64,000 bases of DNA from Massilibacillus massiliensis (lineage in GTDB: Bacteria; Bacillota; Negativicutes; FLKF01), in the NCBI RefSeq assembly GCF_900086705.1, contig NZ_LT575483.1:2981516-3045515 (forward strand), read 5' to 3'. Under the pieces are notes generated by a model that saw only the letters and a program-made list of their open reading frames with translations, was not told the DNA's origin and made no database searches. A program made the position numbers and the translations under genes. Below, piece by piece: positions 63,583 to 64,000 of the stretch; the stretch's first letter is position 1; each line of letters starts with the position of its first letter.

Positions 63583-63945
63583 AAAAATCACCTCTTAACT
63601 TTTTATATTTCGTTATTTATCTATTTCATCGGCATTTTTGTTGTACAACTTAAATAAATTCAATAAAAATATAAGCTTATGGATAAACCATGCTCGTAAT
63701 ATTCTTTGTCTTGCTAAAGGAAAGGCAGCAAAGTATATGGGAAGTGATGGAGATGAGAGGAGTTTTGAGGAAACTTGCAGCTATCTGCTTTAACGGCATA
63801 TTGGCTGAAATCGGCAGGAATAGGATGATTTTGGGCGGTTCGCCAAAGTCATGAGATCAATGCTATAATAGATTTGTAAAGCTATTAAACTTTACAAATA
63901 AAGAACAACATAGATTGATGTTGTTCCTATAAGGGGTTAGATATT
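63583..63945. other. Intergenic region with SMR promoter and leader hairpin
   Basis: No credible gene is seen. A TATAAT box lies near 63863-63868. A hairpin GAACAACAT-AGATTG-ATGTTGTTC at 63903-63926 sits in the predicted leader just before the ribosome binding site. Confidence 0.5.
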
Positions 63946-64000
63946 ATGCTACAGTGGTGTGCGTTATTTTTAGCAATCATTACTGAAGTAACTGGCACGA
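63946..64000 (+). CDS. SMR-family transporter (5' part only)
   Basis: The first 18 codons read MLQWCALFLAIITEVTGT, the typical start of small multidrug resistance proteins (EmrE/SugE/Gdx), including the conserved membrane-embedded Glu (E14) that couples proton exchange. ATG follows AAGGGG. The rest lies beyond the window, so the sub-type (drug or guanidinium exporter) cannot be told. Confidence 0.75.
   Translation, partial: MLQWCALFLAIITEVTGT

Noticed and set aside
63749-63858. Possible 35-codon ORF before the SMR gene
   Set aside because: Weak ribosome binding site, no recognisable motif, and it ends at the predicted SMR promoter.
63850-63945. Guanidine (ykkC/mini-ykkC) riboswitch upstream of the SMR gene
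   Set aside because: The characteristic paired ACGR loops are not present; only a single plain hairpin is seen.

Overview
The window looks like a chromosome segment of a low-GC, motile, endospore-forming diderm Firmicute, most likely a Negativicute of the Sporomusa/Pelosinus type. This is inferred from gene content, not from a marker gene. The evidence is a Spo0E-like protein and a CotF-like coat protein (sporulation), an RND efflux pump (needs an outer membrane), SCIFF peptide plus maturase, RapZ-YvcK-WhiA, a CggR-led glycolytic operon, and chemotaxis and flagellar-type proteins. Shine-Dalgarno sites are strong, and several starts are TTG or GTG. I saw no rRNA, tRNA or CRISPR array.

Layout. 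1-1.1 kb: SDR oxidoreductase (cut by the window edge) and its TetR regulator. 1.7-9 kb: L-arabinose regulon (araD, araR, FGGY ribulokinase, araA, sugar/H+ symporter), with three matching AraR-type operators that I could identify. 9.4-10.8 kb: DUF1266-like protein. 11.3-13.9 kb: a family 2A encapsulin shell gene overlapping a cysteine desulfurase with a long N-terminal cargo-type extension, i.e. a sulfur-metabolism nanocompartment. 13.9-18.3 kb: two divergent copies of a permease/TIGR03943 pair around a CotF-like gene. 18.4-20.7 kb: YibE/F, a DsbA-like thiol oxidoreductase and a degenerate CHAP-like secreted protein. 20.9-25.9 kb: TetR-controlled RND efflux (no outer-membrane channel gene nearby). 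26-36 kb: ferritin-like protein, hydrolase, Spo0E, AhpCF with Fur/PerR-like boxes, DUF2167 and M50 membrane proteins, LemA/TPM, rubredoxin, DUF3231. 36-39 kb: malate dehydrogenase and two tandem HAD phosphatases. 39.2-40.8 kb: an IS110 element with a likely bridge RNA. 41-45 kb: rapZ-yvcK-whiA-deacetylase. 46-48 kb: SCIFF ranthipeptide locus. 48.2-54 kb: cggR-gap-pgk-tpiA-gpmI. 54.5-59.1 kb: Pho-box-controlled alkaline phosphatase linked to a Zrg-like (zinc) ABC transporter. 59.3-64 kb: unknown protein, chemoreceptor, FliD-like protein, start of an SMR transporter.

The most novel feature is a set of interspersed intergenic repeats in two families. Family A (five copies, about 140-175 bp) and family B (six full or partial copies, up to about 175 bp) usually lie just after stop codons. 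They join in the same order into composites of about 440 bp at 54.06-54.50 kb and, inverted, at 62.39-62.83 kb. A shortened composite lies at 10.83-11.18 kb. Their stems differ in sequence between copies but stay paired by compensatory changes, with G-U wobbles on one strand, which points to selected RNA structure. The encapsulin-desulfurase pair and the phosphatase-zinc transporter operon are the best protein-level systems here.
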